64,000 nt of DNA from Streptomyces davaonensis JCM 4913 (GCF_000349325.1 NC_020504.1:4436053-4500052), one strand, 5' to 3'. Counted from the stretch's first letter, positions 25,618 through 38,977 are shown. Made by a program: numbers and translations. Notes: generated from the sequence alone by a model not told the origin.

Positions 25618-26259
25618 TCAGAGCAGATCGATCAACTCACCCATGTCACCGAAGAGTCCGGTGGCCCCCTCCAACCGCGAGGCCGGAGTCATCGCCGTGA
25701 ACCCGTAGACGTCCATCCCGGCCGCGACGGCCGCCTGCACGCCCAGCGGACTGTCCTCGACCACGACACAGCGCTCGGGAGCGACCCCCATCCGCTCAGC
25801 GGCGTACAGAAACAGATCCGGCTCCGGCTTCCCCCGCCCGACATCCTGCGAGCTGAAAATCCGCTCGTCCTCGAACCACCGCGTCAGTCCGGTCGTCCGA
25901 TGCCCCACCCGAATCCGCTCATGGCTCCCCGAGGACGCCACGCAGTACGGCACCCCGTCCGCGGCCAGCTTCTCCAGCACCCCTTCGGCCCCCACCACAG
26001 GCTTCAACTCCCGCTCGAAAGCGGCGAACACCCGAGCGTGAAAGACATCGTCGAAGTCCGCCGGCAACCGCTCCCCGGTCCGCTCCTCGACCAGATCGTG
26101 TACGCGATGCATGGCGGAGCCCATGTAGTCCCGCAGCGAGTCCTCGTAGGACGTCGGGTACCCCAGCTCTGTGAGGTAGGCGGCGAGGTGCCGGTTGGAG
26201 ATGGGCTCACTGTCGACGAGCACACCGTCGTTGTCGAAGATGACGAGGTCATAGCGCAT
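25618..26259 (-). CDS. HAD family hydrolase (beta-phosphoglucomutase-like)
   Basis: 213 residues. HAD motif I is VIFDNDGVLVDSEP (Asp9 nucleophile, Asp11), motif II VASSGS, motif III GRGKPEPDLFLYAAERMG, motif IV VVEDSPLGVQAAVAAGM. The cap domain between about 17 and 80 is the small helical C1 type, as in beta-phosphoglucomutase and sugar-phosphate phosphatases. Substrate unknown. It lies directly downstream of the rRNA operon on the same strand, separated only by the strong rrn terminator. Confidence 0.88.
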   Translation of the reverse strand: MRYDLVIFDNDGVLVDSEPISNRHLAAYLTELGYPTSYEDSLRDYMGSAMHRVHDLVEERTGERLPADFDDVFHARVFAAFERELKPVVGAEGVLEKLAADGVPYCVASSGSHERIRVGHRTTGLTRWFEDERIFSSQDVGRGKPEPDLFLYAAERMGVAPERCVVVEDSPLGVQAAVAAGMDVYGFTAMTPASRLEGATGLFGDMGELIDLL

Positions 26260-26278
26260 GACAAAGACCCTAAACGCA

Positions 26279-26310
26279 GAAAACCCCGCACCGAAAGGTG
26301 CGGGGTTTTC
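26279..26310 (-). terminator. rRNA operon terminator
   Basis: A perfect 14-bp stem gaaaaccccgcacc / ggtgcggggttttc closed by a GAAA (GNRA) tetraloop, just after the 5S gene. Read from the minus strand it ends in a run of T (gcggggttttct), so it is a true intrinsic terminator of the rRNA operon; it works from the opposite strand as well. Confidence 0.95.
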
Positions 26311-26319
26311 TCACAATTT

Positions 26320-26438
26320 GTTCGGCGGCGTCCTACTCTCCCACAGGGTCCCCCCTGCAGTACCATCGGCGCTGTAAGGCTTAGCTTCCGGGTTCGGAAT
26401 GTAACCGGGCGTTTCCCTCACGCTATGACCACCGAAAC
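26320..26438 (-). rRNA. rrf: 5S ribosomal RNA
   Basis: About 119 nt. The 5' end GUUUCGGUGGUCAUAGCG pairs with the 3' end CGCCGCCGAAC, and the conserved loop C sequence CCGAACCCGGAAGC is seen. It is the last gene of the 16S-23S-5S operon. Ends are set from the terminal stem and are good to a few bases. Confidence 0.95.
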
Positions 26439-26515
26439 ACTATGAAACTGTCGAACAATGCCGCACCGCATGAAGCCATATGGCCATACGGGGCCGTTCG
26501 TGGTTTCAGAACCAA

Positions 26516-26532
26516 CACAGTGGACGCGAGCA
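26516..26532 (-). other. 23S processing stem, 3' arm
   Basis: In the transcript the 17-base UGCUCGCGUCCACUGUG here is the exact complement of CACAGUGGACGCGAGCA at 29665-29681 on the other side of the 23S gene. The two arms form the long duplex that RNase III cuts to release pre-23S. Confidence 0.85.
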
Positions 26533-26540
26533 ACTGAGGA

Positions 26541-31497
<4,957 letters not shown>

Positions 31498-32000
31498 ATG
31501 TTTACCGGTAATCCGGTGCAACACCACGAGAGCGGTGCGAGAGGAGGAATAATCCCCTCGCACACAGCGTCCTCGCTGTGTTATTTCAAAGGAACCTCGT
31601 CCTCCCGAACGGGAGAGACGGGGTATCAACATATCTGGCGTTGATTTTTGGCACGCTGTTGAGTTCTCAAGGAACGGTCGCTTCCTTTGTACTCACCCTC
31701 TCGGGCTTTCCTCCGGGCTTCCCTTCGGTCTTGCGTTTCCGACTCTATCAGATCTTTCCGATCCGATTTCCTCGGTGCTTTCCAGGTTCTCGCTCTCGCG
31801 TTTCCCTTTCCGGCGGTTCCGACTCTATCAGATCCTTTCGGGCCCTGATTCCCAGTCAGCGGGAGTTGTCTTTCCGGCCGTTGCGGGCCGTTCCGACGAG
31901 TGAGACTTTAGCGGATTCCCGGCTCCCGAGCTAATCGGGGGCCGCGCCCTTTCGAACGTGGATTCCTCATTTCGCGAATACGCACGCCAATGACACGACG
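31498..32000 (-). promoter_or_regulatory. rRNA operon promoter and leader region
   Basis: About 500 bases without genes upstream of 16S. The leader conserved in Streptomyces (TTGAGAACTCAACAGCGTGCC, near 31645-31670 in reverse) is seen, next to an AAGGAACC box. Two copies of GATCTGATAGAGTC, on the minus strand at 31741-31754 and 31821-31834, are 80 bases apart and contain TAGAGT; they probably are the -10 elements of two tandem promoters, since rRNA operons here use several. A third -10-like TAAAGT occurs near 31910. Promoter strengths and start points cannot be told. Confidence 0.7.
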
Positions 32001-32167
32001 GCAGACAGATTGACTGTCGTCGAGCGTTGGTTGGTACCTGCGGAATGGCTGTCCGGGGACCGACCGGAGTCGGCGCTCACGTCGGACAACTCGGAGAACA
32101 CTACGGACCGCGTCGAGGAGTGTCAACTCAAGCCCGGAGGGCTCCCTGGGGGCGTACTCTGGCCCGC

Positions 32168-32209
32168 ATGACAACGCGTACGTGCACCCAACTGTGGTGG
32201 GCCGCCTGA
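32168..32209 (+). CDS. Trp-rich leader peptide of the trpS attenuator
   Basis: A 13-codon reading frame MTTRTCTQLWWAA with two adjacent Trp codons at residues 10-11, ending in TGA 32207-32209. It is followed by overlapping hairpins. Its purpose is to sense Trp-tRNA supply: a ribosome stalling at the Trp codons changes RNA folding downstream. Regulation of this kind has been shown for the auxiliary tryptophanyl-tRNA synthetase gene of S. coelicolor. No clear ribosome-binding site is seen; it may be read from a leaderless start. Confidence 0.85.
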   Translation: MTTRTCTQLWWAA

Positions 32210-32267
32210 CGGCGGCCGTACTCACGTATGTACTCAACGGCCGCCGCCTCGGCGGCCGTTTTCGTTT
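32200..32267 (+). promoter_or_regulatory. Ribosome-mediated transcription attenuator of trpS
   Basis: Four segments can be named. Segment 1 ggccgcc (32200-32206) pairs with segment 2 ggcggcc (32211-32217) around the leader stop codon. Segment 2 (ggcggccgt, 32211-32219) also pairs with segment 3 (acggccgcc, 32237-32245). Segment 3 pairs with segment 4 as the terminator aacggccgcc-gcctc-ggcggccgtt (32236-32260), followed by ttcgttt. Trp-tRNA shortage stalls the ribosome on segment 1, frees segment 2 for 2:3 pairing and removes the terminator, so trpS is read. Confidence 0.85.
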
Positions 32268-32332
32268 CTCCCTCCGGAGCTCCAGAGGGTCGGCCGACCG
32301 GGACGGCGGCTTCGACCAGGAGGTGGAGAGAG

Positions 32333-33352
32333 ATGACGCGGGTCTTCAGTGGGGTCAAGCCGACCGGGCATCTGACGCTGGGGAACTACCTGGGAGCCAT
32401 GCGGCGGTGGGCGGACGTCGACCAGCACCGGGCCGACGCGCTGTTCTGCATCGTGGATCTGCACGCGCTCACCGTGGAGCACGATCCCGCACGGGTGCGC
32501 AGGCTCAGTCGGCAGGCGGCGACCTTGTTGCTTGCGACTGGGCTGGATCCCGAGCTGTGCACCGTGTTCGTACAGAGTCATGTGGACGAGCACGCGCGGC
32601 TGTCGTATCTGCTGGAGTGCGTGGCCACCGACGGCGAGATGCGGCGGATGATCCAGTACAAGGAGAAGGCCGGGCGGGAGCGGGAGCGCGGTGGGAGTGT
32701 GCGGTTGTCGCTGCTCACCTATCCGGTGCTGATGGCGGCGGACATCCTGGCGTACGGCAGTGACGAGGTGCCGGTCGGGGACGACCAGGCGCAGCATGTG
32801 GAGCTGACGCGGGATCTCGCGGTGCGGTTCAACCAGCGGTACGGGAACACGTTCGTGGTGCCGCGGGCCACGCATCCGGCGGTGGCTGCGCGGGTGATGA
32901 ACCTCCAGGAGCCGGCGTCGAAGATGGGCAAGAGTGATGACGTCGGGCCGGGAATCGTCTATCTGCTGGATGAGCCGGACGTGGTGCGCAAGAAGGTGAT
33001 GCGGGCCGTCACCGACAGCGGGCGGGAGGTCGTGTACGACCGGGAGGGGCGGCCCGGGCTCGCGAATCTGCTGGAGATTCTCGCGGCGTGCACGGGTGGG
33101 AACCCCGAGGGCCTGAGCGGTGTATATGAGTCGTATGGCTCTTTGAAGAAGGACACCGCGGACGCCGTGGTGGAGGTTCTGAGGCCGGTGCAGGAGCGGC
33201 ACAGGGAGCTGTGTGCTGATCCTGGCTATGTGGAGGGGGTGCTGCGGGATGGAGCGGAGCGGGCTCGGGCGATGGCGCGGCCGACCGTGGATGCCGCGTA
33301 TCGGGCGATCGGGCTGTTGCCCGCGGCTGCGGATATCGAGGTGACCGCTTAG
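32333..33352 (+). CDS. trpS: Tryptophanyl-tRNA synthetase, attenuator-controlled auxiliary form
   Basis: 339 residues from ATG 32333, behind an aggagg ribosome-binding site. Class I synthetase: the HIGH-type signature is PTGHLTLGN (10-18) and the KMSKS loop reads KMGKSDD (197-203). It charges tRNA-Trp. Streptomyces carry two such genes; the one with a WW leader and attenuator is the inducible isoform that gives resistance to indolmycin, and the synteny with proC and the rRNA operon agrees. The attenuator just upstream links expression to Trp-tRNA charging. Confidence 0.94.
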   Translation: MTRVFSGVKPTGHLTLGNYLGAMRRWADVDQHRADALFCIVDLHALTVEHDPARVRRLSRQAATLLLATGLDPELCTVFVQSHVDEHARLSYLLECVATDGEMRRMIQYKEKAGRERERGGSVRLSLLTYPVLMAADILAYGSDEVPVGDDQAQHVELTRDLAVRFNQRYGNTFVVPRATHPAVAARVMNLQEPASKMGKSDDVGPGIVYLLDEPDVVRKKVMRAVTDSGREVVYDREGRPGLANLLEILAACTGGNPEGLSGVYESYGSLKKDTADAVVEVLRPVQERHRELCADPGYVEGVLRDGAERARAMARPTVDAAYRAIGLLPAAADIEVTA

Positions 33353-33375
33353 CGGCGGTCCGAGGTGGCGTGCTG

Positions 33376-33401
33376 GGCCGCCCCTGGGGTCAGGGGCGGC
33401 C
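33376..33401. terminator. Terminator between trpS and proC
   Basis: A perfect 11-bp stem ggccgcccctg / caggggcggcc with a GGGT loop in the gap between two convergent genes. Confidence 0.88.
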
Positions 33402-33407
33402 GGGTCG

Positions 33408-34220
33408 TCAGCCGTTGTTGCCGGAGGCCAGTTCGCGGCTGCGGTCGCGGGCGGCTTCGAGGGCGGCGATGAGGGCGGCTCGTACGCCGTGGTTCTCCAG
33501 CTCGCGGATGGCGTTGATGGTGGTGCCGGCCGGTGACGTGACGTTCTCGCGGAGCTTGACGGGGTGCTCGCCGCTGTCGCGGAGCATCGTCGCGGCGCCG
33601 ATCGCGGACTGGACGATCAGATCGTGCGCCTTGTCGCGGGGCAGGCCGAGCAGGATGCCGGCGTCGGTCATGGCTTCGACCAGATAGAAGAAGTACGCCG
33701 GTCCCGAGCCCGACAGGGCGGTGCAGGCGTCCTGCTGGGACTCGGGGACGCGGAGGGTCTTGCCGACGGCGCCGAAGATCTCCTCGGCGTGGGCGAGGTG
33801 GGCCTCGGTGGCGTGGCTGCCGGCGGAGATGACGGACATGGCCTCGTCGACGAGGGCGGGTGTGTTCGTCATGACGCGGACGACGGGGGTGCCCGCGGTG
33901 AGGCGCTCCTCGAAGAAGGAGGTGGGGATGCCCGCGGCGCCGCTGATGACCAGGCGGTCGGCGGGGACGTGCGGGGCGAGTTCGTCGAGGAGGGTGCCCA
34001 TGTCCTGCGGCTTGACCGTGAGGATCAGGGTGTCGGCGGTCTTGGCGGCTTCGGGGTTGCTGACCGGGGTGACTCCGTAGCGGTTGCGGAGTTCCTCGGC
34101 CCGCTCCGGGCGGCGGGCGGTGACCAGGAGGTCGGCCGGGCCCCAGCCTGCTCGGATCATTCCGCTGAGCAGGGCTTCGCCGATCTTTCCGGTGCCGAGG
34201 ACTGCGACTTTCTGAGTCAT
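33408..34220 (-). CDS. proC: Pyrroline-5-carboxylate reductase
   Basis: 270 residues. It reduces pyrroline-5-carboxylate to proline with NAD(P)H. The Rossmann N-terminus is VAVLGTGKIGEALLSGM (5-21); AVKP-type ILTVKPQDMG and the C-terminal ProC signature with ALSGSGPAYFFYLVEAM and ENVTSPAGTTINAI are all seen. Complete and of normal length. Stand-alone gene, convergent to trpS. Confidence 0.95.
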   Translation of the reverse strand: MTQKVAVLGTGKIGEALLSGMIRAGWGPADLLVTARRPERAEELRNRYGVTPVSNPEAAKTADTLILTVKPQDMGTLLDELAPHVPADRLVISGAAGIPTSFFEERLTAGTPVVRVMTNTPALVDEAMSVISAGSHATEAHLAHAEEIFGAVGKTLRVPESQQDACTALSGSGPAYFFYLVEAMTDAGILLGLPRDKAHDLIVQSAIGAATMLRDSGEHPVKLRENVTSPAGTTINAIRELENHGVRAALIAALEAARDRSRELASGNNG

Positions 34221-34320
34221 GGCTGGGGTGCCCTCCGGGTGTTCGTCGTCCGGTGTTCATCCTCCCATCGGGGGCTTGAGTGCGGGTGGGGTGTCCGGTG
34301 GGCGGACGTGGGCTCGAGGG

Positions 34321-35121
34321 TCAGGTGGTGCGGCGGCGCAGGGTGGCGGCGCCGAGGGCGAGGACGAAGAGGGCGCAGCCGGCGACGATCAGGGCGTCGC
34401 GGACGAAGGCGGCCGTCATGTCGGTGTGCTTGAGGACTTCGTTCATGCCGTCCACGGCGTAGGACATGGGGAGGACGTTGGAAATGGCCTCCAGGACGGG
34501 GTGCATGTTGTCGCGCGGGGTGAACAGTCCGCAGAGGAGGAGTTGGGGGAAGATCACGGCTGGCATGAACTGGACGGCCTGGAATTCGGAGGCCGCGAAC
34601 GCGGAGACGAAGAGGCCGAGTGCGGTGCCGAGGAGTGCGTCGAGGAGGGCGACCAGGAGCAGCAGCCAGGGGCTGCCGGTGACGTCCAGACCGAGGCCCC
34701 ACAGGGCGAGGGCGGTGGCGAGGGCGGACTGGATGATCGCGATGGTGCCGAAGGCGAGGGCGTAGCCGGCGATCAGGTCGCCTTTGCCGAGGGGCATGGC
34801 GAGGAGCCGTTCGAGGGTGCCCGAGGTGCGTTCGCGCAGGGTGGCGATGGAGGTGACCAGGAACATCGTGATCAGCGGGAAGATCCCGAGGAGTGATGCG
34901 CCGATGTTGTCGAAGGTCTGCGGGTTGCCGTCGAAGACGTAGCGCAGCAGGAAGAGCATCACGCACGGGACAAGGATCATCAGCGCGATGCTGCGCGGGT
35001 CGTGGCGGAGCTGGCGCAGGACCCGGGCCGCGGTGGCGGTGGTGCGGGAGAGGTTCAGGGCGCTGGTCGGGGCGGCGCTGACCGTGGCGGGTGCGCCGGT
35101 TGGGTGCGTCGTGGTGCTCAT
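34321..35121 (-). CDS. ABC-2 type transporter permease
   Basis: 266 residues with about six TM helices. The DrrB/YhhJ-type features are seen: an N-terminal amphipathic start, RDPRSIALMILVPCVMLFLLRYVF, the cytoplasmic ERTSGTLERLLAMPLGKGDLIAGY motif and PAVIFPQLLLCGLFTPRDNMHPVLEAISNVLPMSYAVDGMNEVL. It forms the membrane part of an exporter with the ATPase encoded just upstream; the genes overlap by 4 bases (ATGA). Probable role: export of a drug, lipid or secondary metabolite. Substrate unknown. Confidence 0.9.
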   Translation of the reverse strand: MSTTTHPTGAPATVSAAPTSALNLSRTTATAARVLRQLRHDPRSIALMILVPCVMLFLLRYVFDGNPQTFDNIGASLLGIFPLITMFLVTSIATLRERTSGTLERLLAMPLGKGDLIAGYALAFGTIAIIQSALATALALWGLGLDVTGSPWLLLLVALLDALLGTALGLFVSAFAASEFQAVQFMPAVIFPQLLLCGLFTPRDNMHPVLEAISNVLPMSYAVDGMNEVLKHTDMTAAFVRDALIVAGCALFVLALGAATLRRRTT

Positions 35122-35939
35122 CGGGTGGTCTCTTTCTCGCGGGCGGCGGCCGCGACCGCCTCGTCCACCAGGTGCAGGAACGCCGCTTCGACGGTCTCGG
35201 AGTCGGTGCGGGTGCGCAGGGCGTCGGGGGTGTCGTCGGCGAGGATCTGGCCTTCGCGCATGAGGAGGAGGCGGTGGCAGCGCTCGGCCTCGTCCATGAC
35301 GTGGGAGGAGATGAGGAGGGTGGCGCCGCGGCGGGCGGCGATGTCGTGGAAGAGGTTCCACAGGTCGCGGCGCAGGACGGGGTCGAGGCCGACGGTGGGT
35401 TCGTCGAGGACCAGGAGTTCGGGGGTGCCGAGGAGGGCGACGGCGAGGGAGACGCGGCTGCGCTGGCCGCCGGAGAGGTTTCCGGCGAGGGCGTCGGTGT
35501 GGCTGGTGAGGTCGACGTCCTGGATGGCGCGGGTGACGTTCTCGTGGCGCCGGTCGGCGGCGCCGTGGCCAGGGGCGAGGATCGCCGCGAAATAGTCGAG
35601 GTTCTGGCGGACCGTCAGGTCGTCGTAGACGGAGGGGGCTTGGGTGACGTATCCGATGCGGGTGCGCAGTTCGGGGTGGCCGGCGGGGTGGCCGAGGACG
35701 TCGAGGGTGCCGGTGACCTTGGCCTGGGTGCCGACGATGGAGCGCATGAGGGTTGATTTGCCGCAGCCGGAGGGGCCGAGGAGGCCGGTGATCTGGCCTC
35801 GGGGGACGGTGAAGTCGATGCCGCGCAGGACGGTGCGGCTGCCGCGGGCGACGGTGAGGCCCTCGGCGCGGACGGCGGGCGATTTATCCATGTTTGGAGG
35901 TGTTCCCGTGAGTGGTGGGCCGGAACTGATATTCATCAT
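35118..35939 (-). CDS. ABC transporter ATP-binding protein (DrrA-like)
   Basis: 273 residues from ATG 35939; a later ATG at 35891 is possible and neither has a good ribosome-binding site. The Walker A box GPSGCGKST (55-63), the signature NLSGGQRSRVSLAVALLG, Walker B LLVLDEPTVGLDP and the switch His (ISSHVMDEAERC) are complete. A promoter-like TTGACG lies 31 bases upstream, so translation may start on a leaderless mRNA. It powers the ABC-2 permease encoded by the next gene. Confidence 0.9.
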   Translation of the reverse strand: MMNISSGPPLTGTPPNMDKSPAVRAEGLTVARGSRTVLRGIDFTVPRGQITGLLGPSGCGKSTLMRSIVGTQAKVTGTLDVLGHPAGHPELRTRIGYVTQAPSVYDDLTVRQNLDYFAAILAPGHGAADRRHENVTRAIQDVDLTSHTDALAGNLSGGQRSRVSLAVALLGTPELLVLDEPTVGLDPVLRRDLWNLFHDIAARRGATLLISSHVMDEAERCHRLLLMREGQILADDTPDALRTRTDSETVEAAFLHLVDEAVAAAAREKETTR

Positions 35940-35975
35940 GTGCTGATTAGCCACCCGAGCAAGGGGTGTCGTCAA
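35939..35975 (-). promoter_or_regulatory. Candidate leaderless promoter of the ABC exporter
   Basis: On the minus strand TTGACG, 17 bases, then GGCTAA lies just before the ATGATG start. The -35 box is good, the -10 box weak. If correct, the mRNA begins at or within a base or two of the ATG, which explains the missing ribosome-binding site. Confidence 0.4.
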
Positions 35976-36178
35976 GTGGTTGCACTGAACGGCGCAGGCG
36001 CGTGGCGGAGTGATCGGAGTCAGGTGGTCCGGTTTGTGCGCCTCCATCGACCTCGGGGCGTCGCCGGAAGTCGATGCGGGAGGGGCCGTCTGTTCCTGAC
36101 AATGGGTTTCAGTTCGCCGTGCACTCCCCCGGTGCGGCGCCCGCGCATCTCCCTTTCGCAACCGGAGGTGCTGTTGTG

Positions 36179-37633
36179 ATGCGCCGTGGCGTAGGCAAGG
36201 CCGATCTGTTCGCTTCTCTCGTCGTGTTCCTCGTGGCCCTGCCGCTCTGTGTGGGCGTGGCCGTGGCCTCCGGTGTGCCCGCCGAGCTGGGGCTGATGAC
36301 CGGGATAGTCGGCGGGCTGGTCGCCGGGGCGCTGCCCGGCAGCAGCCTTCAGGTCAGCGGCCCCGCGGCGGGGCTGACCGTGCTGGTGTACGAGGCCGTG
36401 CGGGCGCATGGGATCGAGGTGCTCGGGGTGCTGGTGCTCGGGGCGGGGCTGGTGCAGCTCGCGCTGGGGGCGCTGCGGCTCGGGCGGTGGTTCCGGGCCG
36501 TGTCCGTGGCCGTGGTGCAAGGGATGCTCGCCGGGATCGGGCTGGTGCTGGTCGCCGGGCAGGTGTACGCGCTCGGGGACGCGGCGGCGCCCGCCGACGG
36601 GCTCGGGAAGCTCGTCGGGCTGGTGTCGCTGCCGGGGCGGGTGGATCCGGTGGCGTTGTCAGTGGGGGCCGCCACCATGGCCGTACTGCTGCTGTGGCCG
36701 AGGTGGCGGCGGGGGGCTCGGCTGGTGCCCGCGCCGCTGGTGGCGGTGGCGCTGGTGGCGGCGGTGACCGGGGTGTTCGACCTGGAGGTGCGGCGGGTCG
36801 AGGTGCGGGGGCTGTGGGAGTCGGTGCGGGTGCCCGAGGCGGCGGATCTCGGGCGGCTCACGGAAGTGGGGGTGATCGGGACCGTGGTGGCGTTCGCGCT
36901 GATCGCGTCGGCGGAGTCGTTGTTCAGCGCGGCGGCGGTGGACCGGCTGCACCAGGGGCGGCGGACCGACTACGACCGGGAGTTGATCGCGCAGGGCGCC
37001 GGGAACACGGTGTGCGGGGCGCTCGGGGCGCTGCCGATGACGGCGGTGATCGTGCGGAGTGCGGCGAATCTCCAGGCCGGGGCGCGGACCAAGGCCTCGC
37101 GAGTGCTGCACGGGGTGTGGCTGCTGGTGTTCACGGCCGTACTGCCGGGGGTTCTCGGGGTGATTCCGGTGGCCGCGCTGGCCGGGCTGCTGGTGCACGC
37201 CGGCTGCAAGCTCGTGCCGGTGCGGGAGGTGGTGGCGCTGTGGCGCGGGCACCGGGGAGAAGTGGTCGTGCTGGGGGTGACGGCCGGGGCGATCGTGCTG
37301 GGGAATCTGTTCGAGGGGGTGCTGTTGGGGCTGGCGCTTGCCGTGGCGAAGACGGCGTGGGACGCGAGCCATGTGCACGTGGAGACCGAGGACCGGGGGG
37401 ACGCCGGGATCGTCGTACGGGTGCTGGGGCATGCGACGTTCCTGCGGCTGCCGAAGCTGCTCGACGCGTTGGAGGCGCTGCCCCGGGACCGTGAGGTGCG
37501 GCTGGAGCTGGGCGGGCTGCGGCATCTGGACCATGCCTGTGCCGCGGCCCTGGAGGGGTGGGCCGCGGCGCGCGGAAAGGCCGGCGGAGAGGAGGGTTAT
37601 GGCTTGGTCGCGACCAGGAGGTCGACGTCGTAG
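36179..37633 (+). CDS. SulP-family anion transporter with STAS domain
   Basis: 484 residues from ATG 36179 (GTG 36176 is an equally spaced alternative behind ggagg). The SulP core opens with RGVGKADLFASLVVFLVALPLCVGVAVASGVPAELGL and has about 10-11 TM helices; the SLF-region AQGAGNTVCGALGALPMTAVIVRSAANLQAGARTKASRVLHG is characteristic. A short STAS domain ends the protein (about 400-484, VLGHATFLRLPKLLDALEALPRDREVRLELGGLRHLDHACAAALEGWA). Likely substrates are bicarbonate or sulphate; no carbonic anhydrase gene adjoins here. The 3' end overlaps the convergent methyltransferase gene by 37 bases. Confidence 0.9.
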   Translation: MRRGVGKADLFASLVVFLVALPLCVGVAVASGVPAELGLMTGIVGGLVAGALPGSSLQVSGPAAGLTVLVYEAVRAHGIEVLGVLVLGAGLVQLALGALRLGRWFRAVSVAVVQGMLAGIGLVLVAGQVYALGDAAAPADGLGKLVGLVSLPGRVDPVALSVGAATMAVLLLWPRWRRGARLVPAPLVAVALVAAVTGVFDLEVRRVEVRGLWESVRVPEAADLGRLTEVGVIGTVVAFALIASAESLFSAAAVDRLHQGRRTDYDRELIAQGAGNTVCGALGALPMTAVIVRSAANLQAGARTKASRVLHGVWLLVFTAVLPGVLGVIPVAALAGLLVHAGCKLVPVREVVALWRGHRGEVVVLGVTAGAIVLGNLFEGVLLGLALAVAKTAWDASHVHVETEDRGDAGIVVRVLGHATFLRLPKLLDALEALPRDREVRLELGGLRHLDHACAAALEGWAAARGKAGGEEGYGLVATRRSTS

Positions 37634-38364
37634 GTCTCCTCGACGGTGCCCTCGGGGAAGGCGCTCAGCAAGCGGGCGCGCTCCTCGGTGAGGAAGGTGG
37701 TGCTCGCCTCCTCGCCGTGCACCAGGAAGATCGAGTGGCTGCCGAGGTTGGCCAGGTGGGTGTCGACGGGGACGTGGCGGCTCCAGCGGACCACGCGCCG
37801 GGTGAAGTCGAGGCGGCCGTCGGGATCGGCGGCGCGGCTGCCGGTGCCGCTCTTCTCCACGACGGGGTCGATGCCGAAGTGGCTCTGGATGCGCTCGGCC
37901 TGGGCGGCGATCCAGGGGATGTCGAGGGCGTAGGTGTTCCACCACAGGGCGAGCGCGCCACCGGGACGCAGGACGCGCAGGGCCTCGGGGATCGCCCGGA
38001 CCGGGTCGGTCCAGTGCCAGGCCTGGGCGCTGGTGAGGAGGTCGGCGCTGGAGTCGGCGAGGGGCAGGGCGTTGCCGTCGCCGCGGACGATGGGGATGCC
38101 GGGGTGGGCCCGGCGGAACTGGGCGGCCATGCCTTCGCCGGGTTCCACGGCGATGACGTCGGCGCCGCGGGCGTGCAGCAGGGCGGTGGCGATGCCCGTA
38201 CCGGCGCCGATGTCCACGACCCGGGCTCCGGCGAGCGGGCGGCCGGCGAGTTCCTCGACGGCGTCCAGGAGGGCGGGCGGGTAGGAGGGGCGGTTGGCGG
38301 CGTACTGGGCCGCGGCGGCGTTGAAGGAGTGGGCGCGGCCGGGGTGGAAGGAGGCTGCCGTCAT
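37597..38364 (-). CDS. Class I SAM-dependent methyltransferase
   Basis: 255 residues with a UbiE/Methyltransf_11-type core. The SAM motif I is VVDIGAGTGIATALL (49-63), then VIAVEPGEGMAAQFR, DLLTSAQAWHWTDPVRAIPEALRVLRPGGALALWW. The AQAWHW motif is typical of the subgroup with unknown small-molecule acceptors. No pathway partner is adjacent, so the substrate is not known. Confidence 0.88.
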   Translation of the reverse strand: MTAASFHPGRAHSFNAAAAQYAANRPSYPPALLDAVEELAGRPLAGARVVDIGAGTGIATALLHARGADVIAVEPGEGMAAQFRRAHPGIPIVRGDGNALPLADSSADLLTSAQAWHWTDPVRAIPEALRVLRPGGALALWWNTYALDIPWIAAQAERIQSHFGIDPVVEKSGTGSRAADPDGRLDFTRRVVRWSRHVPVDTHLANLGSHSIFLVHGEEASTTFLTEERARLLSAFPEGTVEETYDVDLLVATKP

Positions 38365-38419
38365 GGGGCCATGGTGGACGGGGTGGGCCGTGGGGGCGAT
38401 GGGTTTTCGGTAAGAGGCG

Positions 38420-38479
38420 ACCGGCTGGGAGGCAACCGGCTGGGAGGTGCCCGGCCGGCAGGTGCCCGGCTGGGAGGGA
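38420..38479. repeat. 15-bp tandem repeat, four units
   Basis: Four copies of 15 bp (accggctgggaggca, accggctgggaggtg, cccggccggcaggtg, cccggctgggaggga) lie back to back between the methyltransferase start and the end of the next gene. The unit length is a multiple of three but no gene is present. Confidence 0.8.
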
Positions 38480-38482
38480 GGT

Positions 38483-38977
38483 TCAGGCGCGGCGGCGCTT
38501 CTTCGACGGGTTGCCCGAGCGGCGCTTGGTGCGCTTCTCGTACTGCTCCCGGGCGGTCTCGTACTCCTCGCGGTGGAGCTTCTCGCCGGGGGCCTCGGTG
38601 AGGGCGCGGAAGAAGTAGGCGAGCAGGGAGCCGACGAAGCCGATGGTGAGCAGGCCGCGCAGAGAGGCCTGGCGGGCGGGATCGGGGCGCCGGGTGAAGC
38701 CGTCCCAAGTGTTGCGGAAGGCGAGGGCGCTGCAGATCGCGAACATCACGACCATCAGGACCGTGACGAGGCTGCCGACCGCGGCGATCTGAAGGCCCTG
38801 ATAGGCGAACCGGAGCACCAGGCAGGACACCGCCGCGGCAACCAGCGCGCCGACGGCGACGCCGATCCGGCGGGCCGTGTACCCGTCCGTGTGGTCGACC
38901 CAGGTCGTGCCGAAGAAGCGGATGGGCTCGGGGCGGGGGCCCGCGGCCGGGTCTGGGGTGCCGTTCTCGTCGCTCAC
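38483..38977 (-). CDS. Conserved membrane protein, unknown function
   Basis: 164 residues. The N-terminal 45 residues are acidic/Pro-rich and cytoplasmic, with FFGTTWVDHTDGYTARRIGVAVGALVAAAVSCLVLRF leading into the membrane. Three TM helices are predicted (about 38-58, 65-87, 107-126), and the C-terminal 40 residues are very basic (EKRTKRRSGNPSKKRRRA). This is an architecture seen in a conserved Streptomyces family with no assigned role. It is probably not an enzyme. Confidence 0.7.
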   Translation of the reverse strand: MSDENGTPDPAAGPRPEPIRFFGTTWVDHTDGYTARRIGVAVGALVAAAVSCLVLRFAYQGLQIAAVGSLVTVLMVVMFAICSALAFRNTWDGFTRRPDPARQASLRGLLTIGFVGSLLAYFFRALTEAPGEKLHREEYETAREQYEKRTKRRSGNPSKKRRRA

